NCBI RefSeq assembly: GCF_021379005.1
Contig: NZ_CP075171.1
Coordinates: 4,774,001-4,838,000 of the forward strand
DNA length: 64,000 bases
Source of the DNA: Leptodesmis sichuanensis A121
GTDB lineage: Bacteria > Cyanobacteriota > Cyanobacteriia > Leptolyngbyales > Leptolyngbyaceae
Direction: 5' to 3'
Of this stretch, positions 35,853-46,219 are shown in pieces. Position 1 is the first letter of the stretch; every line of letters starts with the position of its first letter. The notes under the pieces are model-generated. The model searched no databases, was not told the origin of the DNA, and saw nothing but the letters and a program-made list of their open reading frames with translations. Made by a program: the position numbers and the translations under genes.

Positions 35853-36826
35853 GCGTTAGTTCGACAGACCTCTCCCTTTCACCGTCCATGGACAACAACC
35901 TCGCCTTCCTTTCCGATTACCTCTCTGCCAGTTTGCGCTTATCCATTCCCCTGGCATTTGCGGCATTAGGAGGACTGTTTTCGGAACGATCGGGCGTGTT
36001 GAATATTGCCCTGGAGGGGATGTTACTCACAGGGGCATTTGTCAGTGCGGCCGTTACTTTTGCCACCGGCAATGTTTGGGCCGGGACAGTCGCCGCGATC
36101 GCGGCAGGCAGTCTGGTGGGTCTGCTCCATGCCTTTCTGAGTGTGACCTTGCGAGTTGATCAACTGGTGTCGGGATTAGCGATCAACCTGTCAGCCGCTG
36201 GATTAACGGCTTTCGGGGCACGGCTCGTTTTTAACCTGGAAACCACCCAAAAACTGGCAGGAATTCCAGCGATCGCCATTCCCGGCCTGAGCCAGATTCC
36301 CCTCTTGGGGCCGCTGCTGTTTAACCAGGATCTGCTGGCCTACAGCCTGTTGCTGCTGATTCCGCTGATCACCTATCTGCTCTTTCACACCAGTTTAGGA
36401 CTGACCTTGCGGGCGGTCGGAGAGTATCCCAGGGCAGCAGATACGGCGGGCATTCAGGTGGCCTGGGTGCGGTATGTCAGTGTTGCTCTCAGTGGCATCT
36501 TGGCGGCGCTGGGTGGTGCCTATCTGGTGCTGGTGCATGTCAAGTTTTTTACGGAAGGGATGAGTGCAGGCAAAGGCTTTATTGCCCTGGCCGCCCTGAT
36601 TTTTGGCCGCTGGCATCCGGTTTATACGGCCCTGGCCTGCCTGTTGTTTGGAGCGACGGAAGCCCTGCAACTGCGAGTGCAGGCATTCAATCTTGCCATT
36701 CCCTACCAGTTACTCACCATGCTGCCCTATGCCACTGCGCTTCTCGCCTTAATTGGGCTGGCCGGAAAATCCACTCCTCCCGCCGCGCTGGGCATCCCCT
36801 ATGTCAAAGAAAGCACCGATGAGTAA
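35849..36826 (+). CDS. ABC transporter permease (nucleoside/sugar type, BPD_transp_2)
   Basis: 325 residues, about 8-10 membrane helices. [97 protein letters not shown] and [17 protein letters not shown] fit the YufQ/NupQ-like permeases that pair with a BmpA-type lipoprotein and a double ATPase for nucleosides. A start at codon 14 (MDNNLAF) is possible. The other subunits are not in this window. Overlaps recF by 4 bp. Confidence 0.9.
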   Translation: MSVSSTDLSLSPSMDNNLAFLSDYLSASLRLSIPLAFAALGGLFSERSGVLNIALEGMLLTGAFVSAAVTFATGNVWAGTVAAIAAGSLVGLLHAFLSVTLRVDQLVSGLAINLSAAGLTAFGARLVFNLETTQKLAGIPAIAIPGLSQIPLLGPLLFNQDLLAYSLLLLIPLITYLLFHTSLGLTLRAVGEYPRAADTAGIQVAWVRYVSVALSGILAALGGAYLVLVHVKFFTEGMSAGKGFIALAALIFGRWHPVYTALACLLFGATEALQLRVQAFNLAIPYQLLTMLPYATALLALIGLAGKSTPPAALGIPYVKESTDE

Positions 36827-36887
36827 TTGGTCTGCGAAGGTCTTTCTTTCTAAAACCAGAAAACCAAAATTTTTTATTGTATGACTA

Positions 36888-36918
36888 AAGATGTCGCCCG
36901 GATTGGGGAAGACATCTT
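36888..36918. terminator. 8-bp inverted repeat after the permease gene
   Basis: AAGATGTC (36888-36895) and GACATCTT (36911-36918) form a perfect stem with a 15-nt loop, 61 bp after the permease stop codon. No T-run follows, so it may be a weak terminator or a protein-binding site. Confidence 0.4.
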
Positions 36919-36931
36919 AACTGAATAAGAA

Positions 36932-36946
36932 TTAACATTTTGTTAA
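36932..36946. promoter_or_regulatory. palindrome TTAACATTTTGTTAA, possible operator
   Basis: Two perfect 6-bp arms around TTT, 72 bp upstream of the start of the following exported protein. Position and symmetry suggest a regulator site, but no regulator can be named and no clear -10/-35 boxes were found beside it. Confidence 0.3.
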
Positions 36947-37017
36947 AGGCTGTGGCGATCGCCGGATTGGCGCAATACCGTTCAGAGCAGTAGGAAGTTG
37001 CAAGTAAGGGCAGGAAT

Positions 37018-37419
37018 ATGAAACGTCTAACAGCAATCGGGCTAGGGGTGTGGAGTGCGATCGCGCTGCCAGCCACAGGGTTTGCTCAAAGCGGCTCCAA
37101 CGCTCCAGTAAACGAGGCAGGGATGCCATCCGTCGTCGAAACTCGCAGTGAGTTTCTGTTAACTGAACCCATCTCACTGGATACTTCCAGTCAGGCTGCC
37201 AATGCTTCTGTCAGATTCAGCATCTATGATGCCACCCGGCTTCAGGAAGTCACTGAATCTTTACGAGTAAAGCCAGGCTCAGGTGGCAAAATCCTCAATA
37301 TCATTCCTCCTGACCTGATTCATACTCCATCCTCGCCTACGATGGATAACCGGGCGATCGATTTCTTTCAGGTTCCTCCCCCGGATCGCAGCGTAGGGAT
37401 CAATCTCAACACCCAATAA
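37018..37419 (+). CDS. small exported protein, 133 aa
   Basis: N-terminal signal peptide (MKRLTAIGLGVWSAIALPATGFAQ, cleavage after about residue 23) followed by about 110 residues without membrane segment (ETRSEFLLTEPISLDTSSQAANASVRFSIYDATRLQEV, RAIDFFQVPPPDRSVGINLNTQ). AGGG lies upstream. Probably periplasmic or secreted; no family recognised. The 326-bp MITE is inserted 16 bp after its stop codon. Confidence 0.7.
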   Translation: MKRLTAIGLGVWSAIALPATGFAQSGSNAPVNEAGMPSVVETRSEFLLTEPISLDTSSQAANASVRFSIYDATRLQEVTESLRVKPGSGGKILNIIPPDLIHTPSSPTMDNRAIDFFQVPPPDRSVGINLNTQ

Positions 37420-37435
37420 GCCTCCCTGGTTACAG

Positions 37436-37761
37436 GCTACTGTGTACACACATCTTGGTACAACCCAAAGTCTAGATCCGGGGGACTTCCCCCCGGTCCC
37501 CCGCTGCGTGGGGTCCGATCTCCCCCACACCCCCCGAAAGGGTTGGCTGGTGGGATGCCACAGATTGAGGCTCAACCACTGAATGAGTTCTACCAGGGTC
37601 TGGAACGGATCACCGTTGAATCCTTCTGGAGGGGGTGTGGGGGACGCAGCCGTCCTCCACAGCGGGGGGGTTGGGGGGCTGCCACCCAAGTCAGGAGTTT
37701 AGGTGTCACTGTTGGATTTCGGTGACAGCCACGTCTGAATGACTTGTGTGTACACGGTAGC
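37436..37761 (+). mobile_element. complete 326-bp MITE (non-autonomous transposon)
   Basis: Inverted ends of 17 bp with one mismatch: GCTACTGTGTACACACA on the left and GCTACCGTGTACACACA read inward from the right. A perfect 9-bp direct repeat TGGTTACAG flanks it (37427-37435 and 37762-37770). Internal sequence is strongly palindromic (CCGGGGGACTTCCCCCCGG-like) and has no transposase. A truncated copy in opposite orientation lies at 12779-12967. The right-hand target copy contains the stop codon of the small gene at 37765-37977. Confidence 0.92.
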
Positions 37762-37764
37762 TGG

Positions 37765-37977
37765 TTACAGGAGAGACTGCCCTGTTTGCTTCTCCACATA
37801 GTCCAGAATGGCTTGATAAGTATTGGGATCACTTTGCTGATTAATCACAATTGTCACTGTCCCATCCATTACCGAAAATGAGATACGGCCATTCTGCGTA
37901 TAGCAAAAGGCACTGACTCGATCCAGATCAACAAGATAGGTATTGCGATCGTAGGTAAGCTTAATCCAGTAAGCCAC
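37765..37977 (-). CDS. small hypothetical protein, 70 aa
   Basis: MAYWIKLTYDRNTYLVDLDRVSAF and NGRISFSVMDGTVTIVINQQSDPNTYQAILDYVEKQTGQSLL: a compact beta-rich protein with a C-terminal helix, similar in style to many short cyanobacterial proteins. The stop codon TAA (37765-37767) lies in the right-hand target duplication of the MITE, so the element inserted at the very end of this gene and left the coding sequence intact. Confidence 0.65.
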   Translation of the reverse strand: MAYWIKLTYDRNTYLVDLDRVSAFCYTQNGRISFSVMDGTVTIVINQQSDPNTYQAILDYVEKQTGQSLL

Positions 37978-38028
37978 AATTTCGTGAGAACAAGGTTTCT
38001 GCTCAGGGTATATGATTATACTTCACCC

Positions 38029-39816
<1,788 letters not shown>

Positions 39817-39953
39817 TCATTCACTGGCTAAAAGACAGATTGAGCCATATTGAATACTGGGTCGAGAGCAGCAATTTTCAAACAACCGACGATGATATAG
39901 TTAAATGCAACATTTTGCCTGCCACGTTCAGCTATCAGTTCTTATCATTACCC

Positions 39954-42239
39954 ATGCCCAAATTTAGATCAAAAATCTTCACTTTTCTCAATAGCAAAAA
40001 AGTACTGATAGGACTATTTTTGATCGCTCCATTTCTGATCTATTTTGAAGTTATTTTTCTAAACTATACAATCTCCTTCAATGAAGCCTCTACGGATTTT
40101 TCTAAACGGTTTGGCAAATTATTACCTGTTGTCGATCCAGCCGCTGGAAGCCAGCAAGATCATCCCTGGTTATTCAACATTGGCATGGCTTTGCGACAGG
40201 GAGAAATTCCATTCATCAATTTGGATAATGGATTAGGGGCGTTTCTTCTGGAGTCCCTTCAATCTGGAGTATTTTATCCTCCCAATCTGCTTCTGCCAGT
40301 GATGGATCTTTCTTCTTCTCAATTTTTTGATCTATTCCAGGTGCTGCATATTTTGCTTCTGGCGATCGGCTCATTTCGGTTATTTCGGCTTTATATTCGC
40401 TGGGAATTAGCGCTGATTTTAGCCTGTGCGTTTTCCTTAAGTTTTTTGACATTCTTTAATGTCAACATGGTGCATTTCCGGGCTTTTGTCTGGACTCCCT
40501 TTATGGCCTGGGCAGCGATTTGTATCGCTCGTGGGAATTACTCGATCTGGGTCATTCTAACCGCTGCCGGAGCCACCATCTGTTCCATTACGGCGGGAAA
40601 TCCTCAAGAATCTTTCTTTAATTTAATCGCTGTTGGCATTCTTTTTGTTAGTGAAGTACTGCAATCAAAACGAATCAACTGGAAAAAGTTAAATATTTTT
40701 GGATTGTCTTTTGTGGGAGGTATGTTAATCGCTACACCTGCTGTTTTGCCTTATTTAATTGGTAAACGGGAGGGATGGATTCAATCTGTAGAAAGCACAG
40801 TGCGATCGTCCTTTTCCATCAGCCCCCAGTGGTTATTAAGCTGGCTCATCCCATATATCAATGGGCCGCATCAAGCCTACTATCGCCCATCTATTAGTTC
40901 TAACTTTGAGTACGCCACCTTTCCAATTCATCCCCTCTTGCTGTTTCTAGCGATCGCGGGTCTAAGCATTCTGATCTTAAATCTTAGAAAACACACCTCC
41001 AGAAAATACAATCAGTATCCCAATCAGCTTGTATTTCTAGTATCCTTAGCTGCTGGGATTTTAGGAATTATCAATATCTCTAGTTTCAGTCCATTTCAGA
41101 AAATTGTTGCGACTTTACCCTTTGTCAACACTATTCAACTCACTAAATACATTAATTACATTCATCTTTTAATCGCTGTCAGTGCCGTTATTGCCCTTTC
41201 CTGGTTGATTGAAATGCCACTCCTGCACCGCCGTCGGGTGACTGCGCTGGTCTTAGTGGTTTCCACGGGATTAGTCTTTCTCATCGTCCTGTTTCAAATC
41301 ATTGATCCTGCTTGGAAGTTCAGATTCGATCGGTTTGATCAAGTTCTGATGGCCTGGATGGGATCCGTCCTTGCGATCGCGGCTTGCGTCTTATTTTTAG
41401 TCACTGATTCTGCTCGTCCCAGATGGAATGTGTTCATGGGATTACTGCTGCTGGCTTCTTTGGGGCTGAAACCGTTTGGCTTTTTCAAGGCGCTCACCCC
41501 CTACTCTCCCTTCCCGATCGCAGGCTTGGATTTGGCTCAAGAACGAATTCTGTCAAACGCCGACACTCCGAATACAAATTTATTAAGAAAATACGAGCGG
41601 CTTGAGGTTTTTGATCCCATCTTAAATCAGGCTTTTGCAACGTTTATGTCCAGTAATTTCTCTGTCTTAAGTGGTAGTTTACATCTGCAAATTCCTTCAA
41701 ATCAGGTGATTAAAGCGGAGCAAATTCCTTTACTGCGATTCATGGGAGTGACTTCAACTTATGGCTACACAATTGAAGAGAATGACCAGATTCGCCGCCT
41801 TCAAGAATCCTTCATCAGGGTTAAGGATCCCCTACCCAGGATATTTGTGATTAAAGATGAGGCCGCGATCGCGGCCAGTTGTCAGGCCAAAAACTATGCT
41901 CAAACCGTTGAGTTGATTCAAGCGGGAATGGCCAGTCAACCAGTCAATGGGGTGCAAAAAGGAGTCAATGACTTACGGTTTACCCTCGATCGCCCCGGTA
42001 CTGGCACCTTAGTCTCCTTGCAAGCTTTCTCACCGGGTTGGGAACTGGCAGGGCGATCAGCCACTCCATTCTGCACGGTTTTCAATGCCTGGAAAGGCGA
42101 GTTTCAGGCCAACCAGCCCTATCAACTGACGTATACCCCTCCTGGCCTCCGCAAATCTTATGCCCTCGTATTTGCAGGTATACTGCTGGTGCTGGGTGCG
42201 ATCGCTCTGTCTTCTAGAGATCGGAGGTCTGCTCCTTAA
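39954..42239 (+). CDS. large YfhO-like membrane protein
   Basis: 761 residues from the ATG at 39954 (MPKFRSKIFTFLN); the frame extends to 39840 with unlikely residues. About 12 membrane helices, then an extracytoplasmic C-terminal domain and a last helix (YALVFAGILLVLGAIALSS). The architecture matches YfhO-family proteins, implicated in glycosylating lipoteichoic acid in Gram-positives, which use lipid-linked sugars with a GT-C-like fold. FNEASTDFSKRFGKLLPVVDP and DNGLGAFLLESLQSGVFYPPNLLLP are the typical first-loop pattern. The first half is clearly more AT-rich than the next genes. First gene of the putative glycan cluster. Confidence 0.75.
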   Translation: MPKFRSKIFTFLNSKKVLIGLFLIAPFLIYFEVIFLNYTISFNEASTDFSKRFGKLLPVVDPAAGSQQDHPWLFNIGMALRQGEIPFINLDNGLGAFLLESLQSGVFYPPNLLLPVMDLSSSQFFDLFQVLHILLLAIGSFRLFRLYIRWELALILACAFSLSFLTFFNVNMVHFRAFVWTPFMAWAAICIARGNYSIWVILTAAGATICSITAGNPQESFFNLIAVGILFVSEVLQSKRINWKKLNIFGLSFVGGMLIATPAVLPYLIGKREGWIQSVESTVRSSFSISPQWLLSWLIPYINGPHQAYYRPSISSNFEYATFPIHPLLLFLAIAGLSILILNLRKHTSRKYNQYPNQLVFLVSLAAGILGIINISSFSPFQKIVATLPFVNTIQLTKYINYIHLLIAVSAVIALSWLIEMPLLHRRRVTALVLVVSTGLVFLIVLFQIIDPAWKFRFDRFDQVLMAWMGSVLAIAACVLFLVTDSARPRWNVFMGLLLLASLGLKPFGFFKALTPYSPFPIAGLDLAQERILSNADTPNTNLLRKYERLEVFDPILNQAFATFMSSNFSVLSGSLHLQIPSNQVIKAEQIPLLRFMGVTSTYGYTIEENDQIRRLQESFIRVKDPLPRIFVIKDEAAIAASCQAKNYAQTVELIQAGMASQPVNGVQKGVNDLRFTLDRPGTGTLVSLQAFSPGWELAGRSATPFCTVFNAWKGEFQANQPYQLTYTPPGLRKSYALVFAGILLVLGAIALSSRDRRSAP

Positions 42240-42243
42240 GAAG

Positions 42244-42300
42244 TCGGAGTTCTTGTTCAAAATTATCTTGTTGGTGCCATTTTCTGGCTCAGAACTCCGA
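42244..42300. repeat. inverted repeat of the AGAACTCCGA type
   Basis: TCGGAGTTCT (42244-42253) pairs with AGAACTCCGA (42291-42300); each arm is also near-palindromic (AGAACTCCGAGTTCT). It lies between the YfhO-like gene and the epimerase gene. Similar GAAATCGGAGATCT arms occur at 60484-60549. This type of hairpin is common between cyanobacterial genes. Confidence 0.7.
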
Positions 42301-42336
42301 GTTCTGGCCCATTAACCTTCTAACGGACTAACGCTT

Positions 42337-43113
42337 ATGCCAACTGCGGGACTGATTGGATATACCGGATTTGTTGGAAGCAACCTCAACCGTCTTGCCA
42401 CCTTTGATGCTCACTACAACACCCAGAACATCGGTGAGATCGAGGGGCAACGCTTTGATCTTCTGGTGTGTGCCGCGCCCCAGGCGAAAAAGTGGTGGGC
42501 CAACCAGCATCCCGATGAAGATCTGGCTCTGGTTCAGCAACTGATGGAGCATCTCAAGCAAGCCAGGGTCGATCGCTTTGTGCTGATTTCCTCGATCGAT
42601 GTGTTTCCCCGGATTGCAGAAGTGGATGAACGCTTTGACTGCACCAGCCAGGAGAATCATGCCTACGGTCGCCATCGCCTGCTGCTGGAACAGTTCGTCA
42701 CTGCTCAGTTTCCGTGGGTTCACATCCTGCGGCTACCGGGCTTGTTTGGGCCGGGACTCCGCAAGAACGTCATCTTCGACATGATGCATCACAACGAAGT
42801 GGAGAAGATTAACCCGGACAGCCAGTTTCAGTGGTATGATGTGACCCGCCTCTGGCAGGATGTGCAGACCGTAATGGCCAACGACCTGCGACTGGTGATG
42901 CTGGCGACCGAACCTGTAGCCACAGTAGCAATTCAACAGCGTTGTTTTCCTGATCTGGAAATTGGGGGAGCGGCCAATGCCCCGGTATACTACGATGTCC
43001 GAACCTGCTATGCTGATGTGTTTGGAGGGGGGCATGGATATATGCTCAACCAATCGCAAGTTCTGGATGCCATCGATCGCTTTGTTGCTCTTGAGAAACC
43101 TGTAAACTCGTGA
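42337..43113 (+). CDS. NAD-dependent epimerase/dehydratase-like protein
   Basis: 258 residues. Rossmann fold with IGYTGFVGSNLNRLA, LLVCAAPQAKKWWANQHPDEDL, FVLISSIDVFPR and HILRLPGLFGPGLRKNVIFDMM. In the short-chain dehydrogenase motif YxxxK the sequence is AYGRHR, with Arg at the Lys position, so catalysis may differ from standard sugar epimerases. Its end overlaps the sugar isomerase start by 4 bp (GTGA). Likely acts on a nucleotide- or phosphate-linked sugar in the same pathway; substrate unknown. Confidence 0.82.
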   Translation: MPTAGLIGYTGFVGSNLNRLATFDAHYNTQNIGEIEGQRFDLLVCAAPQAKKWWANQHPDEDLALVQQLMEHLKQARVDRFVLISSIDVFPRIAEVDERFDCTSQENHAYGRHRLLLEQFVTAQFPWVHILRLPGLFGPGLRKNVIFDMMHHNEVEKINPDSQFQWYDVTRLWQDVQTVMANDLRLVMLATEPVATVAIQQRCFPDLEIGGAANAPVYYDVRTCYADVFGGGHGYMLNQSQVLDAIDRFVALEKPVNS

Positions 43114-43919
43114 AGTTAACTATTTCCAACATTGCCTGGACAGACGCTGTTGATGCCGAAGTTTTATCCTCCCTGCCAGAGTGGGGCGTAACCGCTGTAG
43201 AAGTCGCTCCCACACGCATTTGGCCGGATTGGAAGGCTACGGAACAGGACGCGATCGCCTATCGGGAAACCTTACAGAAACAAGGATTAACCTGTTCCTC
43301 TCTGCAAGCCATTGTCTACAACCAACCGGACTTGAAACTGTTTGGTACAGCAGCAGAACGCGCCGCTTTAGTCGCACACCTGAAGCGGGTGGCCGATTTA
43401 GCCGCCGCCCTGGGAGCAGGCCCGATGGTGTTTGGCGCACCCAAGAATCGCGATCGCGGCGACCTGGATGAGAAAACCGCGTTTCGTAAGGCCGCAGACC
43501 TGTTTGCGGAAGTTGGCGAGTACTGTCATCAGAAAGGCGTGTGCCTCTGTCTGGAACCGAATCCGACGGAGTATGGCTGTAACTTCATTACAGATAGCTC
43601 CAGTGGGGTGGAATTGGTGCGGCAGGTCAATTCTCCGGGCTTCCGGTTACATCTGGATGCCGCGGGGATGTATCTGGCTTGGGAAGAGATCCCGCAGGCA
43701 CTGGAGCAGGCGATCGAGGTGTTGGAACATATTCATATCAGTGAGCCAAACTTGGGCAACTTTGCGACTCCCAAAGTGGATCATCGCCAGATGGCCAGCA
43801 CTCTCAAAACCCTGGGCTGGGATAAATGGATCTCGATCGAGATGCGAGCCACGGATACGCCAGTCGAAAGTGTGAAACAGGCGCTGGATACGGTGAAATC
43901 AATTTACGAGGTGGGATGA
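43110..43919 (+). CDS. sugar phosphate isomerase/epimerase (xylose-isomerase-like TIM barrel)
   Basis: 269 residues, GTG start overlapping the epimerase stop by 4 bp. AP-endonuclease-2/xylose-isomerase fold: KLTISNIAWTDAVDAEVLSSLPEWGVTAVEVAPTRIWP, MVFGAPKNRDRG, CLCLEPNPTEYGCNFI (metal-binding Glu), FRLHLDAAGMYLA (metal-binding Asp), HIHISEPNL and WISIEMR. These divalent-metal enzymes isomerise or epimerise sugars and related polyols. The next gene's ATG overlaps its TGA by 4 bp. Confidence 0.88.
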   Translation: MKLTISNIAWTDAVDAEVLSSLPEWGVTAVEVAPTRIWPDWKATEQDAIAYRETLQKQGLTCSSLQAIVYNQPDLKLFGTAAERAALVAHLKRVADLAAALGAGPMVFGAPKNRDRGDLDEKTAFRKAADLFAEVGEYCHQKGVCLCLEPNPTEYGCNFITDSSSGVELVRQVNSPGFRLHLDAAGMYLAWEEIPQALEQAIEVLEHIHISEPNLGNFATPKVDHRQMASTLKTLGWDKWISIEMRATDTPVESVKQALDTVKSIYEVG

Positions 43920-44737
43920 GCGGAAATTTGGATGATGCAATGATGCGGGAACTGCCGCCGGAGTGGGAGGTGCCAGCCTTCACCATCACAGAATTCGCCC
44001 CTCGAAAAACTCGCTTTTGCATCGGCATTCCGATTATCAATGAGGGCGATCGCATTCGTGCCCAGTTGCAGCAAATGGCGGATCTGGGGTTGCCGGAACT
44101 GGCGGATATTGTGATTGCCGATGGTGGTAGTACGGATGGTTCTACCAGTCGCGATCGGCTCGTTCCGGTGAGAGTCCGCACGCTGCTGACGAAAACGGGC
44201 AAAGGGAAATTGAGTGCCCAACTGCGAATGTTCTTTGCCTATGCGCTGCTGCAGGGCTATGAAGGCATGGTGATCATTGATGGGAATAACAAAGACGGGG
44301 TAGAAGCCATTCCCAAATTCCTCACTGCCCTGGAGCAGGGTTGGGACTATGTGCAGGGGTCGCGCTACATTCCCGGCGGGGTGGAAAAGAATACACCACT
44401 GTCTCGTAAACTGGCGGTGATTCTGCTCCACGCTCCGGTAATCAGTCTGGCGGCCCGCTTCCGCTATACCGATACGACGAACGGCTTCCGGGCACTCAGT
44501 CGAGCTTTTTTGTTAGATCCTCGCCTGCAGCCCTTCCGCCACATCTTTGATACCTATAACCTGCACTACTACCTATCGGTGATGGCTCCCCGCTTGGGCT
44601 ATCGGGTCAAGGAACTGCCAGTATCTCGCATTTATCCCGCCAAAGGCCCGACTCCCAGTAAAATTAAAGGCTTCAAAGGCGAATTGCATATTCTCTCGCA
44701 ATTGTTTAAAGCCGCATTGGGGTTTTACAGTCCATAG
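43916..44737 (+). CDS. family 2 glycosyltransferase
   Basis: 273 residues from the ATG at 43916, which overlaps the isomerase stop (ATGA). GT-A fold: RFCIGIPIINEGDRIRAQLQQM, DIVIADGGSTDGS, LLTKTGKGKLSAQLRMFFAYALLQGYEGMVIIDGNNKDG (DxN instead of the usual DxD), YVQGSRYIPGGVEKNTPLSRKLAV and DTTNGFRALSRAFLLD. Similar to polyprenyl-phosphate sugar transferases (DPM1/DolP-mannose type) but without obvious C-terminal membrane helices. If it makes a lipid-linked sugar, the YfhO-like protein could use it. Confidence 0.88.
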   Translation: MSGNLDDAMMRELPPEWEVPAFTITEFAPRKTRFCIGIPIINEGDRIRAQLQQMADLGLPELADIVIADGGSTDGSTSRDRLVPVRVRTLLTKTGKGKLSAQLRMFFAYALLQGYEGMVIIDGNNKDGVEAIPKFLTALEQGWDYVQGSRYIPGGVEKNTPLSRKLAVILLHAPVISLAARFRYTDTTNGFRALSRAFLLDPRLQPFRHIFDTYNLHYYLSVMAPRLGYRVKELPVSRIYPAKGPTPSKIKGFKGELHILSQLFKAALGFYSP

Positions 44738-44758
44738 TTTTACAGTTCAGGGGCAACT

Positions 44759-45874
44759 ATGAACATCGCTCGCGCCATCGTGGTGATTGGAGGTGGCTTT
44801 TACGGCTGTAGTGTGGCGGATCATCTGGCGCGTCAGGGCGCGAACGTGGTGTTGCTGGAGCGATCGTCGGACTTACTAACCCGCGCGTCCTATCACAATC
44901 AAGCTCGTCTCCACAATGGCTACCACTATCCCCGCAGTTTCAGTACCGCCTACCGTAGCCGCTGGAATTTTCGCCGCTTCCTGCAGGAATTTCGTCCCGC
45001 CATTGTCACCGATTTCACAAAACTGTATGCGATCGCCCGCGTTGGTTCCAAAGTCAGTCCCCGGCAGTTTGAGTTTTTCTGTGAAACGATCGAAGCCCCC
45101 ATCCGGCCTGCCCGCAGTAGTTTTCTGGATCTGTTTTCGCCCCGGTTAATTGCCGCCGTTTACGAAACCCAGGAATATGCCTTTGATGCCGCCGTTCTGC
45201 GACGATTGCTGGGGGAACGACTGGCGGCTGCCGGAGTCAAAGTCCGGATGGAAACCACCGTGGTGGCTGTAGAGCCAAATCCCGCAGGCAATGGCTTAAT
45301 CGTTCTGGATCACCTGGGGAATACCATTCCGGCAGATTATGTGTTTAACTGCACCTACTCTGGGCTGAACACCATTCAGGGGATTACTCCCACTCGCACC
45401 ACCCTCAAACATGAGATTACTGAAATGGCCCTGGTGCAACTCCCCCCGGATCTGGAAGGCATTTCCGTAACGGTCATGGATGGGCCATTCTTTTCCTTCA
45501 TGCCGTTTCCCGATCGCGCCCTGTCCACTTTTTCTCATGTTCGCTACACGCCCCATTCCGCCTGGTTAGAAGCTCCTGATCATCATCCCAATCCCTACAG
45601 CCTGTTCGACACGGTGACGAAATCTTCAGCCTTTGGGTTTATGATTCGGGATGCGCAACGCTTTATGCCCAGTCTGGAGGCCATGAAGTACCGGGATTCG
45701 TTGTTTGAAGTGAAAACCGTTCTGGTGAAGAATGAGGGGGACGACGGACGACCGATTTTATTTGAAGTGGATCCCCACCAGCCCCGGATTGTCTCGATGC
45801 TCGGTTCCAAAATTGATAATATCTATGACGCATTAGATGCCGTGAATACCTATTTTGCTAACCGAATCGAATAA
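44759..45874 (+). CDS. FAD-dependent oxidoreductase (DAO family)
   Basis: 371 residues, 21 bp after the glycosyltransferase. N-terminal dinucleotide fold ARAIVVIGGGFYGCSVADHLARQGANVVLLERSSDLLTRASYHNQARLHNGYHYPRS, typical of DAO-type amine or sugar oxidases; DYVFNCTYSGLN is the second FAD segment. The Ser-Tyr-His-Asn-Gln motif after the fold resembles enzymes that oxidise sugar-like substrates. Last gene of the five-gene run. The 202-bp repeat copy B begins 6 bp after its stop codon. Confidence 0.85.
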   Translation: MNIARAIVVIGGGFYGCSVADHLARQGANVVLLERSSDLLTRASYHNQARLHNGYHYPRSFSTAYRSRWNFRRFLQEFRPAIVTDFTKLYAIARVGSKVSPRQFEFFCETIEAPIRPARSSFLDLFSPRLIAAVYETQEYAFDAAVLRRLLGERLAAAGVKVRMETTVVAVEPNPAGNGLIVLDHLGNTIPADYVFNCTYSGLNTIQGITPTRTTLKHEITEMALVQLPPDLEGISVTVMDGPFFSFMPFPDRALSTFSHVRYTPHSAWLEAPDHHPNPYSLFDTVTKSSAFGFMIRDAQRFMPSLEAMKYRDSLFEVKTVLVKNEGDDGRPILFEVDPHQPRIVSMLGSKIDNIYDALDAVNTYFANRIE

Positions 45875-46219
45875 CAGCCGCTGATTGACTGACAAAAGTT
45901 CTGAAAGGCTCATGTCCCTGTTGTTAACCCGCCCTAAAATCAATTTTGGGCTAACAGCGCAAGTCCATGCAAATGGACTGAAACTCTTGTCCAGTAGTCT
46001 TTAGGTGACTTTGGCTATGAGCCAGGACATTGATTTCCTGATGATGCAGTGGAAATTCTATAACTGGCTTTTGGAGTCCCAGTATAATAATGGGCGATCG
46101 CGTTTACTCTACACTGCGTCTGTCTGCGGTTCTGTCCTTGCTGTCTGAGAGTTTCCCACCGTTACTCTTCAAGATTCTGCTGCAGTCTCTCATTTAATCT
46201 GTCTGACCACTGATTCAAC
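45875..46219. other. intergenic region after the glycan cluster
   Basis: 345 bp. The first half is repeat copy B (45881-46052, listed). The second half has no clear promoter or RNA gene; it leads into the hybrid kinase. Confidence 0.5.
45881..46052. repeat. 202-bp dispersed repeat, copy B (right end lost)
   Basis: Starts CTGATTGACTGACAAAAGTT and follows the reverse complement of copy A (33397-33598) closely through TTAACCCGCCCTAAAATCAA and CATTGATTTCCTGATGATGC, then diverges after GCAGTGG. The right inverted end is therefore missing. Confidence 0.85.

Noticed and set aside
37543-37725. 60-aa ORF inside the MITE
   Set aside because: Although the truncated copy at 12.8 kb keeps part of the same reading (QIEA.PLNEFYQGLERITV), this can follow from recent shared ancestry; no start signal or family.
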